64,000 nt of DNA, taken from positions 62,001-126,000 of the forward strand of contig JAQOTA010000062.1 of the NCBI GenBank assembly GCA_029532415.1, in the 5' to 3' direction. Positions 21,866-34,280 of this stretch are shown here, piece by piece (position 1 is the first letter of the stretch; each line of letters starts with the position of its first letter). The position numbers and the translations under genes are program-made. A model generated the notes under the pieces. It ran no database searches, was not told the origin of the DNA, and worked only from the letters and a program-made list of their open reading frames with translations. Origin of the DNA: Marasmius tenuissimus (lineage: Eukaryota; Basidiomycota; Agaricomycetes; Agaricales; Marasmiaceae).

Positions 21866-23470
21866 ATGGCTTCTTCAGAACCCATCGCGCAAGCCCTCCA
21901 ACCATTCCTCTCTGTGTAGGCCGTCATCATCCGTCCTATTGGTACATTATCGGTCAGTAGTCCTTATATCTTCTCGAGCTCGTCACCCTAACTCCGAGGC
22001 AACAGTTAATGTGTCTATTCTACGGTGCGTTCGCCAGCTGTGATTCCTATGCTCATAGTCATCTCCGAGCGTAGGAATATATGTTGTTACATTCGGAATA
22101 TCACTGAATGTTGCTTTTCGCCGACGAGACTCTACTGCCTCGAAAGTGTTCACGAATGGGGTGGTATCCCTCTTCGTGTTAATCTCTATTATGAACGCTG
22201 CAGTCGCCTGGTCCGCAATTAGCGATACTATTTTCATCTATAACACCATTCAAACACAAGATTACGTCGCGCTATCGGAATATCTCTCGCTAACCGATCG
22301 CCATTTTACCTCACGGATGGTTCAATTGTACGTCTTTCGTGCTTCAATCTAGACGTGGAAGTGGACAACAATATCCCTGCGCGTGTTCCAGCTGCTTATC
22401 TGATATGTCGAGTGTTGCAATGAGGTGAGTACACTCTCAATACAGCAACTGATCTCATCATACCTTTGACGGCTGCTTCTTCCAGTGCAATCACCCAGTA
22501 TTTGCTCGTAGGAGCTTTCTTCACGATTACTTCCCGTAAAAAGGTCTAACATCATTGACCGTCAGGTTCACCGTTGCTGGATCATCTGGGGATCCAGAAA
22601 ACCAGTCTTCGGTCTTCTCGCCTTGCCTTTCTTTGTTGGACATGGTAAGGAACCGCTCATCTTCAGTTGAAAACCTTCCAACCTCCCAGAAGCTTCGAGT
22701 TTGGCTGTCATAATAATGGCAGAAGTCACAATCTCCCGTGGCAATGTTGCGCTCTATCAAACCTCCACGACCATCACCCACCTTCTCGTGATAATGGGCT
22801 CCGTTCACTCCCTCTTACTATCATTCGCCACGGGTACGTCACAAGCAATTGGCTGAGGACGTTCCAACTAAATAGTAAATCTGATGATCAGGGGGCCGAA
22901 TCTGGTGGATCAGTCGGGAAGTTCGACTTTTGATTGGAAGGAACAGCTCGAATACAAGATATAGGGTGATCATTGCCACCATGTGAGCACAAATTTCACT
23001 CTCGCTATATGATGTTGCCAGCTGAGCGACTCCTTCTGGATTGCGTAGTTTCGAGACCGGAATACTGTACTCTGCTTCACAAGCAATTTCTGTTGCCCTA
23101 ACGTGGGTTGGAGATCGTGACGACAAAGGAGTTTCCCCTCTCAGTTACCTTGGGCAAGTTTTTGCCTCTCAGATGGCCGTGAGTGAATCACTTTGAATCG
23201 TGCTCTCGAACTCTGAAAATGACTCTCTGAAGCTAGGGACTCGCACCGACCCTTCTCATTGTACGGATAGCGTACGGAAAGTCGGTGGACAACGTACAAC
23301 AAATGGTGTCGACACTGCAGTTTGGCGGCGATGCGCCAGTCATTGACAGTCAGCGACAATCGAATACTGTACGGACTACAGTCAACCTTGACTACTCGAG
23401 GGTAGAAATGGATGAAGAAGGTCCAATAGGCGTAGCGGAAGCATACAAAACGCCAGCGAGAGCAATGTAA
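21866..23470 (+). pseudogene. Seven-transmembrane protein copy 2, TAG stop in exon 1
   Basis: Exon 1 (21866-21952) reads MASSEPIAQALQPFLSV, then TAG at 21917-21919, then AVIIRPIGTLS in the same frame. The exon length matches the intact copy at 9114 to within one codon. All later exons are recognisable: a 19-nt microexon, GIYVVTFG, VHRCWIIWGS, GRIWWISREV, ETGILYSASQ, and GLAPTLLIVRI ending at 23470. A single nonsense codon is therefore the main visible lesion. The TAG could come from CAG by one transition. A TATA-like GATAAAAGG lies 45 bp upstream. It may be a recent pseudogene or a strain-specific null allele. Confidence 0.7.
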
Positions 23471-25179
23471 ATATCGTCCGAACGATAGCAACCAAGAGTC
23501 GAGGCTCTTCGCCACCCCGTTCGAGGATTAAGTTTTTGTCTTCCGATTTTCTTTCGAATCATTGTAGTCTCCTGCTACTTTCCTGTAGCTAGGTGCTACC
23601 GTGACCATACTCTCGGCCGTTCTACTTTTGTACCTCTTCTCTTAGCTTATCCTGAAACTCTCATCAATATACCCCTCTATACCCCTCTCAATAGACTCAA
23701 TAGACCGAATTCTCTACGATAAACAGGGTGACACAACCTGACACGACCTTGAACTGCTGCACCAACTTTGTACGGTGCCGGCGTACTAGTATCGCTCGGA
23801 AAGTTCAAACGCTCACTGGACATCCAATGGCACCAATCGAAAGCTCATTGAAATTTTGGCACACTAGTATTGAATAAGGGTTCGAAGGTGCAGAGAGTTT
23901 GCACTGAGGGATGCCTCAGGTAGAATCCTTGCGACTCTTTCTCCAGCGCTGTTCGGTAGAGGTACAATCATGGTCTTGCGACGCGTTAGGCCTTAGGACG
24001 CGTCTTGCGCGTCGTGAGTTACCCAGGGACACGGGCTGGGAATCCTTCCCACGATCATTGCAAAGTCACGATCAAGCCCTTACGCACGGCGCACGTCTAA
24101 GGTCTTGGACTGAACCACTTTCTGTGCCTGAGAGTCTGTTGGCCAGCAAAATGTCACTTGCCTATGCCGGGCCTGGGTACGTTTCCCAGCTTTTCCTTCC
24201 AAGCCCGAACAATGAGTCTGATCATTTGATGCTGCAAGGCTTCGCCATGCTGTCGCGCTGCTGACCTGAGATCCTGGCGCTGTTCAGATTAGACAGCATC
24301 CAATTTACAGTTTCCGAGGAGCCCCGTTTCAAGAACGCGTAAATCTCGTCGCGGTATCGTCGGAATTGGCTCAGGTGCTTTAAGATTAGGCTTCTTTCGT
24401 TGACTCATATTCATCTTTTGTTGGCTGATCGGTGATAGTTGCTTCACAGTGCTGGAGCCTGGCGGTTTCGAGCTGGTCCGTAACAGCAAGATGGTTGAAG
24501 GTAAGATGATTTTGAATTGTGATTGATGCATAGTAGCCGGTGAGAGTTCACCTACAAGGCGTCCCTACCCGAATCTTCAATTTCAGGGCTTCATTCAGCT
24601 CTCCGATAAGTAATCAGGGATTTCCAGGTCAACGAGCTACTCCCAAATCGCTTTTGATTTTGACAACTTGAGTATGGGTACGTGATCACCAGCACCTCTG
24701 AGTGGCGCATGCTAACGCACCGAGGTTGTGCGACAAGATCTAGGTTCGCACTATTCTTGAGACATCCCGTATCTGGACTCAAATATGAGCTCTCTGGGGG
24801 CGACGGCCTCGGTGGGGCCGCATTAATCAGCGGCAAACGTTCCACATTCAGCGGGCGGATGCTCGTTCAGGAGAGATGGCCAGTACGATACCGGTAAGAT
24901 GCGTCTATCGCCAGGCAGAACAACACTGACATTTCGTTGTGGACACGATACAGTCCATGCATTGTGATGGTCTTTACGCAGAGAACGATTTACAAAGAAG
25001 CAAAAGTTGTACCAAGAAATTCGTCGGCGGATGTGCATGATATGTAGGAAAAATACGTTGTGACTCGATGGGTAAAAAAAAACTCGAAGGAAATGGAACT
25101 GGAGACAAGTAGGCGAGCAAAATGGAACGACATCGAAGGTGCAAGGTCGGTGGAAACAGTTAGCTAAGGAACAAAACAG
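23471..25179. other. Intergenic, 1.7 kb
   Basis: I read this stretch on both strands and saw only short frames without domain motifs or splice support. No clear repeat termini were found. Confidence 0.45.
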
Positions 25180-26730
25180 CTATTCCTTCCCGCAAGTGAG
25201 GTGTGATATGGTCAATCGCATACCAACAGCTCTGAGGCACTGCAAAGCGGAAGGTGTATCCATCGCAGGTGGGTCATTCCACCAGAGGAGAACAACATCT
25301 ACTGACTCGAGGCGATCGACAGCCATAGCAGTGGAAGTGGAAGAGTTGCCGCCGGGAAGCCATCTGGATGTCAGAGCGTTCACGAGTGCCCGCTCCTGCA
25401 AGTCCTTGGCAGAGACTTTGAGCCTCAACTCTGTGAGATGCGGTAAGAACGGGCTGCGGGATACATCCGGGTCGACGGTGAGGTGGTCCAAGAAGCGACT
25501 GGTAATGACGCGACGTGGTTTGCTTTCACCGACGTCAAGTGTCCTCAAATCGGGCATGAAGCGAAGGACAGATAATAGTTGGGAGTCGGTGAAAACGAGC
25601 CGGTCAAGATGGAGAGTCGTGATAGAACAAGAAGATCGTTGAAGGAATCGCTCCAAATCGAGGGATTCAATGCTGGCATTTGCAATGGCGATGGAAGAGA
25701 GACGACGGGACGTGAACTGACGAAGGATTGAAGTTGACGAACAACGTTCCCCATCTATTGTTAGCGTTTTGAGCTTGTCCAATACAAGCTTCAGCTCCTC
25801 TGAATCCGCACTGTAAGTCTCGATATTGCTGATCGTGAGATGTTCCAGGTTTGGAAACGAGGTCAGGACAGTCAAGGCACGCATCTCCGTACAATATTCC
25901 AGCTTGAGAACGCGGATGTTCATCCATGGGAGCTCGATTCGATCTTCGGTCTGTGCAACGTCCGTGTAGAATGAGGTGAGGACGGGGCAATGCTTGAACC
26001 GGTCAAGGGGCCATGAGGATTGAGGACTGTCTGGCGTCCATGTGTACAAGGCGAGGTGTTTGAGATTCGGCAAATGAATATCTCCCCGCGATTGTGAGCT
26101 AGCGAATAGTTCCCGACCGTGGACCTCGACTTCTTCCCATCTCTCCGACTGCTCTTCAAGAATGTCGAGAATAGTCCGGCCATCGTGATACTCTTCTGGA
26201 TCCCAAGGGAAATCAGTCCATAATCTCAACGGTGCCCTCCTCGACCTCTCCAAAAAGAGCCGCGTTAGGTTGGCGATGACTTTGTCTCTCCGACCCTCCG
26301 AGCAGTACAGATACATTGATATAGACGACCATAGGCGTGGCGAGGCCAAGGCGACTTGCCGCCAGCGACCACACACCATAGAGAGAGCTGAAGCCGGGGC
26401 CATTGTATTGTCATCCAGTTGATTGACCTTGCACAAGTGCCTGAAGATTTCCAAGAGGAGTTCTGAGGGCAACCGGTGAACTGGCGACAGCAAGGATCGA
26501 TACTTCTCCATCGACTTCTTCATCCTCTCCCTCTCCGACTCCAAAATCAATATCAAAGCTCGGTATTTATTGATTTCGAGCTGGCATTTGTCGTAGCTCC
26601 GTTCGGTATCGACAAGGTAACGGGTTATTTCTGTCCTATCGTCGTTCGAAACCGGATGTCGAAAGAGCTTTTGGAGGCTCTCTGGTGGATGGGTGGAGTT
26701 TTTAAGGAATGATGCTGGGATTGTTGACAT
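25180..26730 (-). CDS. F-box protein 4 (516 aa)
   Basis: This is an intact single-exon gene starting at the ATG at 26730 (MSTIPASFLKNSTHPPESL). It has a coiled N-terminal region (NKYRALILILESERERM), the F-box (LSPVHRLPSELLLEIFRHLC, MVCGRWRQV, SPRLWSS), then NLTRLFLERSRRAPLR and a long Leu-rich tail. It is equal in length to copy 3. The predicted role is an SCF adaptor. Confidence 0.87.
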   Translation of the reverse strand: MSTIPASFLKNSTHPPESLQKLFRHPVSNDDRTEITRYLVDTERSYDKCQLEINKYRALILILESERERMKKSMEKYRSLLSPVHRLPSELLLEIFRHLCKVNQLDDNTMAPASALSMVCGRWRQVALASPRLWSSISMYLYCSEGRRDKVIANLTRLFLERSRRAPLRLWTDFPWDPEEYHDGRTILDILEEQSERWEEVEVHGRELFASSQSRGDIHLPNLKHLALYTWTPDSPQSSWPLDRFKHCPVLTSFYTDVAQTEDRIELPWMNIRVLKLEYCTEMRALTVLTSFPNLEHLTISNIETYSADSEELKLVLDKLKTLTIDGERCSSTSILRQFTSRRLSSIAIANASIESLDLERFLQRSSCSITTLHLDRLVFTDSQLLSVLRFMPDLRTLDVGESKPRRVITSRFLDHLTVDPDVSRSPFLPHLTELRLKVSAKDLQERALVNALTSRWLPGGNSSTSTAMAVDRLESVDVVLLWWNDPPAMDTPSALQCLRAVGMRLTISHLTCGKE

Positions 26731-27556
26731 TGTTCACTGGATAGTCGTAAGTTTAAACACGTTGGCGTGGCCTGATAAATGTTCGGTCAATCTATGAGCG
26801 CTACAACGGCAATTCCTACACACTTCGGAAGAGTTTGCAGGAGAAAATTCCAGAGTTACCAGCCTTGAAGCGTCGAGAGCTCCTAGAAGCTGGCTGCTGG
26901 GGGTAGTAATCTGCGAATTGGCTGAGAGCAGAATCGAGGGCAAAAGGCTAAGCTCGGTCTGCCAGGATTTTCGCCCGGTACTAGTACAATAGGCCGGACC
27001 GTGGATTTGAGTCACATGGTAGTCATGCTTCTCTGGCGCGTCTCAAACAACCGACGCGTATTGGACGCGTACATGAGTTCAGCGCTCAGCATCCGTACCT
27101 CCTACGATCGTCAGGTCCCCATGCGACACATAATGCAGCATATACTCTCAGCCTTCGGTCTCGGTGACTCTGGCTAAATTTCAGCACACCACTTATACTC
27201 AGCTTTGCCAGCGAGTGCCCGCTGTCCGGAGACACTTCGGTCTCCTCTGAGAGTACTCAGATACTCAGCTACGCTACGAGTTCTGTACCAATGAATTCAC
27301 CCTACGCTTGTCGAGGATATCATACTTATCCGTGCTCTGTACGTCTTTCAGACTATTCCGAAATATTCGAATACCTAGATATCGGGAGTAGGGCAAAGCA
27401 GCCGGCTAATAAGGGCCGACTAGATTGTAATGTAGATGATGGTGTAAGTTGCGCGAATACGAAGAAGGGAAAAGACAGGATGAAGACAAGAGATATAGGT
27501 ATGAACCTCAGACCCGCAAGAAAGGATGGAAAACGACTAAGCTGACTTGGTACGAT
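26731..27556. other. Intergenic, 826 bp
   Basis: This is the promoter of F-box 4 and the 3' flank of broken copy 5. No gene was recognised. Confidence 0.4.
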
Positions 27557-29134
27557 TCACCGAGCTCGACAAGATATATTTAGTCGCAGGCCAATGTCTC
27601 TCAAGTATCCTAGGGGGGATAACAATTCCAGCGGCGGTGAAAACTCTGGCGGTGAGCCACAACTTTCCCAATCGAGAATAATGACCACTTTTTCGAGGCA
27701 ATCGAGCTCAATGACGGAAGAAACGGAAGGAATAGCGGGAAGACATCTAGACATCAAAGCCCTCGAGAGGGCCTCCCCTTCCAGCCGGGCGGCGAGGAGT
27801 TCAAAGCTCAGCTCTCTCAGGTGCGGTAAAAACATACCGTGATCACCCAATTTAACCGCTAGGTGGTTCAGAAAGTGACGAGTTACGACACAGTCTCGTG
27901 CAAGGTCTTTGATATGGAGGTTTTCCAAGGTTGGGATGAGGGAAAGAAGAGATGTGAGGTCGGAATCCGTCATGCATTCGATAGCATGGAGTACCAAGGA
28001 TCTGATAGAACAGGCGGACCGTTCGATCAGCTGCTTCAGGAAATAGGACGCTACTAGGGGCTATGTAGTCAAAGCTGATGGACGAGAGGTGGGGGAAGGT
28101 GAAATATTCGACTATCGAAGGATCCCCGTCCTCCCCTCGAATTGACCGTGTTTTGAGGGTATTCGAGACAACGATCCTGTTGTTGAAAAAAACTCCCCCG
28201 GCCTCCATATACATCGACCAGCGTGAGGCATTCCAGACTCGAACAAGACTCTAGAACGGTCAAGGCAGAGTTGAACATACCACCTTGCAGGGTGACAACA
28301 CGCAGATTCTCCCATGGAAGTTCAAGAGTTTCTATCTCTCATCACGTCCGTAGAGAGTGAGGTGAGGGAGGGGCACGACTTGTACTGGTCGAGGGGGAAT
28401 GTCCCGTCATGGTTCTGAATCCCTGACGAGCCAGCGTGGAAGGTGAGATGCCTTAGAATCGGCAAGTCAATGTCTCCTGCCTGTGAGGCGGCGTAGAACT
28501 CTGATCCGAAGACCTCAAGCTCCTCCCATCTCCCTGATTGTTCCTCAATAATCTCCAGGATATCTTCTGGATAAAGACCCTCTCTGGTATGATCGGGAGG
28601 CAGGTGAATGCGAACTTTCAGAGGCGCCATTTTCGACCTTTCCAGGAACGAGATTGTCAGGTCGATATGGGCAATACGTCGGTGCGCCGAGTGGTCCCTG
28701 AAGTTGCGCAAGTCAAGGGATATAGAGGACCAAAGGCGCGGCGATGATAGGGCTATTTCCCGCCATCGACCGCATACCATAGTGAGGGCCATAGCTGGTG
28801 GCATAGTCTGGTCGTCTATGACATTGACCTCGCAGCAGTGCCCAAAAATTGCCAAGAGAAGCTCTGAGGGCAATCGATGAACTGGTGACACCAAGCTGCG
28901 AAACCTCTGCATCGTCTTCTCCATTCCCTCCTTCTGAGATTCCAATATCAAGACCAAAGCCTTATACTTGTTGATTTCGGCCCGACATTCGCGATAGTCT
29001 CGTTCGGCGCCGCGTAGGTAGTCCTGAGCCTCAGCCCTGTTCCGATCTGAGATAGGTTGTTGAAAGAATCATTGGAATTTCTCAGGTGGACGCTTGGATC
29101 TTCCCAGACACGAATCCGGAATAGCCAACGTCAT
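27557..29134 (-). pseudogene. F-box protein 5, heavily broken
   Basis: The start MTLAIPDSCLGRSKRPPEKF (ATG at 29134) is followed by an in-frame TGA at 29070-29072, where paralogues have a coding residue. The F-box region is intact (VSPVHRLPSELLLAIFGHCC, MVCGRWREI). A one-base insertion near 28334 shifts the frame. Further shifts near 28200 and 28010 are needed to follow homology through to the last frame, which ends at 27557 (27997-27557, with CMTDSDLTSLLSLIPTL). It carries at least four lesions and is the oldest decayed member of the array. Confidence 0.8.
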
Positions 29135-30105
29135 TCGTTGAGATTGGCTCGGGGGCACTGGATGTGATACTTGAGGACAGCTCATTTAGTTGAAAAGAGA
29201 AACGCGCTGGATGACCACCGAAGTAAAAGTATTCTCTTATCTGGAGTCGCTTTTCAAGGACGGAACGTTGAAGTTGAAGTGGAAACCTGAACGTGTGGTC
29301 ACTGTCAGGGTGAGGAGCCAAAAGCCCGTGAGAACGACGCCCAGGTTCACGCGTTCACGGTTCACCGGCACCGTTTGACGGAATCGCCCCTTCTACCCGT
29401 TACTACCATGGCCAGTTCCAGCCAGATTAGAAACTCTCGTCGTCGCCTCAAACTCAACACAAAGAACTTCAATCATTCATAGGCCGTCTTCGAAAGACTA
29501 GCAGTCTAGCAAATTTTTGCTGCTCGTCAGAACGGCGCATCAGAACTCGAGGATTTCATCCTACAAACGTTGGAAGTGATGAGACGACCGAAGCCATCTC
29601 GAAAGGTGTCAAAATTCGACAATCGTTACATCTACCGACAGAAACCAACTATTCGTTACAGAAAACGCGCAGAACGGGCCGAGAAACGATGAGTGAGGAG
29701 GGGAACTAGATCACTACGGTATGTATGTTTTTCTGTTTTTCTACGAGTCATTTTCGCCTCATACGAAGTTCGTACGACGTATAGGCAAGTCCAAACCAGA
29801 ATCGAGTCCAAAAAAGAAGTCGAGCAAGCATTCAGAGATAAATACGAGCAAGGAAACGGGCGAACAGATCGAGGAATGATGTCGAGGGTAGAGGTGCGTG
29901 CCGGGCCATTCGTCGCAAGCCAGTAAACTGACCTACAAGTATCCAGAAGGCGCGGACATCTTGCTCTCTGTAGGAGAGCCTCTTTTGATGTCTTTTCTAG
30001 ATGAAAAAAGAATAGAGATTGCATATGGATATGTGCTGGTGGAATGTTGGTTGTTCCAACGTAAAATGGGGCCCTTTACCGTCAGGAAAACTTGCCAAAC
30101 GCAAG
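29135..30105. other. Intergenic, 971 bp
   Basis: This separates F-box copy 5 from the disordered-protein gene. No feature was recognised. Confidence 0.4.
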
Positions 30106-31316
30106 CTAGTCCGCTGCCAAATCACTCGCCAACCTCTGCAACCACTTCTGGGTATCCCGAATCTGACCGAGTCGGACGGGTTTCGGTGCAGAGACTTCGA
30201 GAGTAGTGAGAGTGATGACGGGCTGGTCAACAGCGTCGGGGAAGACCTGGCTGCGAGGAACGTATTCGATCGTCTCACCAATGCACCAATCAGGCTCTGT
30301 GGATGATGGATAGATCCTCCTGCGATGGATTGCGACCAGCTCGCTCGGGTACGTGGCGGCCACGAACGAGGTCACGCCGAGGTCACCGTTATAGAGGAGA
30401 GGTGGCGAAGCAGGTGCAGCAAGAGGCTGTTGGCGGACGTTGGCGTTGAAATTGCTGCCATAGAACGATGGATAGATCTCTGGCAGGTCAGGAACATCGG
30501 GGAAAGAGTAGCCGTTGAACGAAGTGGGGATTGGGACGTTGTTGTTGAAAGGGTTGGTAAACTGGGGAGTGTAAGACGACGATACGGGCACTGGACGTCG
30601 AATTACTCGCTGCTCAGCGGGCAAGGCCGACGGAACAAGGTCGCCCAAAGGCAACCTCTTTCGAACCGATTCTCGTGGCGCTCGTACATTCGCGAGAGAC
30701 CCTCCTTCCTTCCATTCCAAACACTGCTTTCGAGCGGGTACTGCTGGTTCGTACATGGCGTTGGTGCTGAGCTTGGGGTACTGCATCGGAGGACAATACA
30801 GCTCCTCGTGTTGCTGTATATCTGCACACGACTTCTGCGTGCGCTCGGGAGCCCAGAATTGGTGGGGTCTATGAGCTGCGCGAGCGAGCAGGTGCAGCCC
30901 GCCGTCTTCGCCGCCGTGATTCGCTACGATTACTGGAGGTTTATTCTCCTTGTCATCGGGCGAAGCAATGGGAGAATGGTCTGGTGATTCCTCAGACGAC
31001 GAAGAGTTCGGGGAAATGGGCGGAGGCGGGTGGGATCTTTGAATGGCGGTCTTAGGACGGTTAAGGATTCGATGAAGGCGAGGCATTTCGCGTTCAGGCT
31101 CATCCTACGCCACCACTTCAGTGATCAACACGTCGACAACACGAGAACGATACACACCTGAATCCTCTCCTTCCAATCTGTTCTCACAGCGTTCGCGTCG
31201 CGTCCACCTTGGATCTCCAGCGAGAATAATGCACACGTGCGGTCGATGTTGATCGTGTGAGGCGCGTTAGCGGGTGAAGGAGGAAGACCGAGAGATAGAG
31301 CGGAGATGGGAGACAT
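30106..31316 (-). CDS. Disordered protein of unknown function (385 aa)
   Basis: There are two exons, 31158-31316 and 30106-31104, with a 53-nt GT..AG intron; both are whole codons. The start MSPISALSLGLPPSPANAP is followed by a short structured patch (RTCALFSLEIQGG, TDWKERIQ). Then comes a long Pro/Ser/Asn-rich region with SDHSPI-like and DDKENKPP segments. The C-terminus is more ordered (PSELVAIHRRRIYPS, WLQRLASDLAAD). No family was recognised. A TATA box (TATAAAAG) lies about 105 bp upstream at 31419-31426. The splice junction is clean, which supports a real gene. Confidence 0.65.
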
Positions 31317-31949
31317 TGCTAATGTGTTGTGATGGGAAATCAACTTCGGGTTAGGATTTATTCGTTGTGGCGAATGGATAAGATGTTACTGGGGGAATGG
31401 CCTTTCAAACTGTCGTCTCTTTTATAGGTCGGCAAACTCGAGTGGCATTTTCCCAGACCAACTCTCCTCCCGGCGCCTGTTCAGGGTCTGGCCATATGGG
31501 GTATGGCCACACAGCCCTGATGGCCCCAGCATCGACGGACCCACCTTCAAAACCTTTTGTCCTCCCTTCACGTTTGAAAACGTGTGCGTTACCATGCGGC
31601 TCCCATTGTCCTCTTTCACGGCATCAGGAGTCTACTGGTCCCTTGGAATTTTTGACATGAGTCAAACTTTCGACAGGCGCCCAACAAGCCTACCGCGGAA
31701 ATTAAACCCCAGATCGTCACAAATTCGCCCTTATGTCACCCTAAACCACTCCCTATTATCACTCTGCTGTCTTCTTTACTCATGTGCTCATCGGCGGCGA
31801 CGTTCCGGTCATGAGCTTTAGAAGGTGGTGTTGTCTGCTGTTGTGGCGAGCGCAGCAAAACCTCATGTACGTGCCAGCAAAATTATTCGGAGTGTTATAA
31901 GCCCTGTCAACATGACGTGCTCCTCGTTCTCGAGTCCACTTTCCCCACC
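31317..31949. other. Divergent intergenic region, 633 bp
   Basis: This holds the promoters of the minus-strand disordered-protein gene (TATA at 31419-31426) and of RBR gene 1 (TTATAAG near 31896, about 55 bp before its ATG). From about 31686 the sequence is duplicated at 34086. Confidence 0.5.
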
Positions 31950-33223
31950 ATGGCACCACCACCCACTCTTTTCGATGGCATCGACACAATGACATCGCTC
32001 CTCATCGCTCATCTCTCCCTTGAGGATATACAAGATGGGGAAGCTCGTTTTAGTGGCGACGAGCAGTATGCTCTCCAGTTGATGGCAGAGGATTTTAGGG
32101 AATATATGGAGACCTACCAGACCTATCAGCAAAATAGACCGATTTCTAGTGGCATGGGACCTGGAATATCTGGAGGTGATACTGCCTCAGACTCGGCATC
32201 GGTGGTCTCCTCGAGACGGTGAGTTTCATTCGCAGTCTTGCGAGCAGCATATCCTGAACCTGATTTTCTAGGAGCTATGTCTCTTCACGTTCCCCGTCGC
32301 CGGACCCTGGCTCGCCTGCTAGCCGTCATAGCGATATCATGAGCAACTATCCTCATTCAGATTCTGTTTCTGTCTCTAGCTTGGGGAGTTCGTTGTATCG
32401 GTAAGTGACCTTCACTGTCAAACCAACGAAATTTTCTCATTCCCACCTCTTCAGAGGCAGATCTCCCTCCCGAGATGGATACTCCTCACGTTCTATCTCG
32501 CCAGCGCCCTCCACTCTGTCCTCCGTGTCTGACATAATTCAGACTGCAGAATGTGTCGCTTGCGGTGATACGGTGGAGATTCAGAGCTCCTTCCAAGCCC
32601 CGTGTGCTCATCACTACTGCGAGGACTGTTTAGAGCAGCTCCTTGCTAATTCCACCACCGCCGAATCGCTGTTCCCACCTTGGTGCTGCACGCCGGAGCA
32701 AAAGATCGACGTCTATACGATCATAACGACGGACGGACATGCTCTACCGAAACTCAGCACCGGGGTTTCTATCAACGAGGATCTGTCTCAGCATATTCAT
32801 GCCAAAGCAATAGAGTACGCGGTTCCATACAAGGACCGCGTGTTCTGTGCCAACCCTCGCTGTTCGGTCTTTCTTGGATCCAAGATAGAGCTGGCGAAAG
32901 CGACCGCGAGCCCCTCGACTTCCCCAAGTGCTCAATGCCCAACCTGTTCAACCGCAGTTTGCCTTGAATGCAAGCAAGCTGCGCATCCAACCGGCCAGAA
33001 GTGTCGGGGAAACCCAATCGACGGGTTTGATGATGCTTCGATGGCCGTTCGGGAGCTCGCGAAGGAGAAAGAGTGGCAGACGTGCTACGCATGCTACGAA
33101 ATGGTTGAGAAAACTTCAGGTTGCGTTCATATAACCTGCAGGTGTTCGGCGCAGTTCTGTTATCGCTGCGGAGTACAGTGGAGTAGTGAACATGCATGTC
33201 CTCCTGCTCCTACTGCGACGTAG
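31950..33223 (+). CDS. RBR-type (RING-IBR-RING) E3 ubiquitin ligase 1 (388 aa)
   Basis: There are three exons, 31950-32218, 32272-32400 and 32455-33223, with phases matching. The ATG at 31950 has a good context (CACCATGG). The N-terminal third is Ser-rich and disordered after a short helix (DEQYALQLMAEDFREY). RING1 is CVACGDTVEIQ..HHYCEDCLEQ..WCC; the IBR has CANPRCSVFL and CPTCSTAVCLECK; the Rcat/RING2 has CYACYEMVEK, GCVHITCRC and FCYRCG. In RBR ligases the Cys of the GC-x-H segment carries ubiquitin as a thioester, and it is present. Exon 2 (SYVSSRS-rich) has no equivalent in gene 2. Confidence 0.88.
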
Positions 33224-33393
33224 TTTCATTCGATCATGTGTTCTAGGTTTTCTTTGGGTTCCGGAGGTTTGAATACGAAAAATTTTTCCACGTTGCCGCG
33301 AGCGCTTGCTCTGCAGATGTGATTCGTGTTATCTATCCTTCCTCATGTTCAACCCATTTCCTACCTCGTTCCTTATTCCTTTCAATGTTCTCA

Positions 33394-34085
33394 ATGGACC
33401 CCGACGATATCACCCACCTTCGCATCGCTCAGCTACACCCTCAAGGTGTCGACCTATCATTCTCACAATAGAAAGATAAAACAAGAATCGCCTCGTACCG
33501 GCGAAGAATGCGTTCCAACTCCAAGCAGCGCTTGTAAATTCTTTCTTGGGCGTCATAGAGAATAAGCGGATCGCAGTTCCGAGGCTCTGCGATCGATACC
33601 GACTTGCGTCTCGACAGAGGGGGAGTAGAGGGACAATCATCGATATGCCGCTGGGTTATCTCGTTGGGAGCCCTTCCTGTGAACTCTGACGTAAAGGGAG
33701 CAGGGGAATCTGGGGAATCTGAGGTCGCGGATAGTCGGAAGTATGTTCATCCACTCTCACTTGTTCTCGCGCCCGACTGGTGTTGATGATGCCGTAGGAA
33801 TCCGTCTCGTACTAGTGACATTGGAGTTGCGACCGCTTCAAGAGGCAGTAGCATCCAGGGAGCTTCTGGAAGGTCTGACAACCGTTATTTTCACATAAAT
33901 CTATCTCGCTTACGCTCTCTCAGCGGGACTTGTGTTTTGTGCACTAATTGTGTCTCTTCCCTACGAGCTTTTCACGCTGTAGCGTATGGACACCCTCCTT
34001 GTTATTTCGAGCAGAACCTCACACTCCCCAACGTATACCCTCTTCTCGACGCCAAAACCCGTACCACCTTCCATATCAAAGCTCA
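33394..34085 (+). pseudogene. RBR gene remnant related to RBR 3
   Basis: The start MDPDDITHLRIAQLH matches RBR gene 3 (MDPDDITYLLIAQLH), but codon 26 is a stop (TAG at 33469-33471) and further shifts follow. Near 33937 the text CTNCVSSLRAFHAVAYGHPP jumps to CYFEQNLTLPNVYPLLD. This means about 25 residues of RING1 are deleted. The remnant ends abruptly at about 34085, where the duplicated promoter of RBR 2 begins. Confidence 0.8.
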
Positions 34086-34226
34086 AACAAGCCTACCGCG
34101 GAAATTAAACCCCCGATCGTTACAACTTCGCCCTCCTGTCACCTTGGACCGCTCCCTACTATCACTCTGCTGTTGCGACTAGCGCAGCAGAACCTTATGT
34201 GCATGCCCGCAAGGTTATTCAGAGTG

Positions 34227-34233
34227 TTATAAG
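34227..34233 (+). promoter_or_regulatory. TATA-like box of RBR gene 2
   Basis: TTATAAG lies about 50 bp before the ATG at 34281. The same sequence and spacing are found before RBR gene 1, as expected from the duplication. Confidence 0.45.
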
Positions 34234-34280
34234 CCGTGTTAACATGACGTCCTCCTGACTTTCAAGTATTCTTGCCCACT

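Noticed and set aside
23911..24264. 117-aa frame in the 23.5-25.2 kb gap
   Set aside because: It shows no domain, repeat or splice evidence.
30325..30987. 220-aa plus-strand frame
   Set aside because: It is antisense to the spliced minus-strand gene at 30106-31316, which has a clean intron and TATA box.
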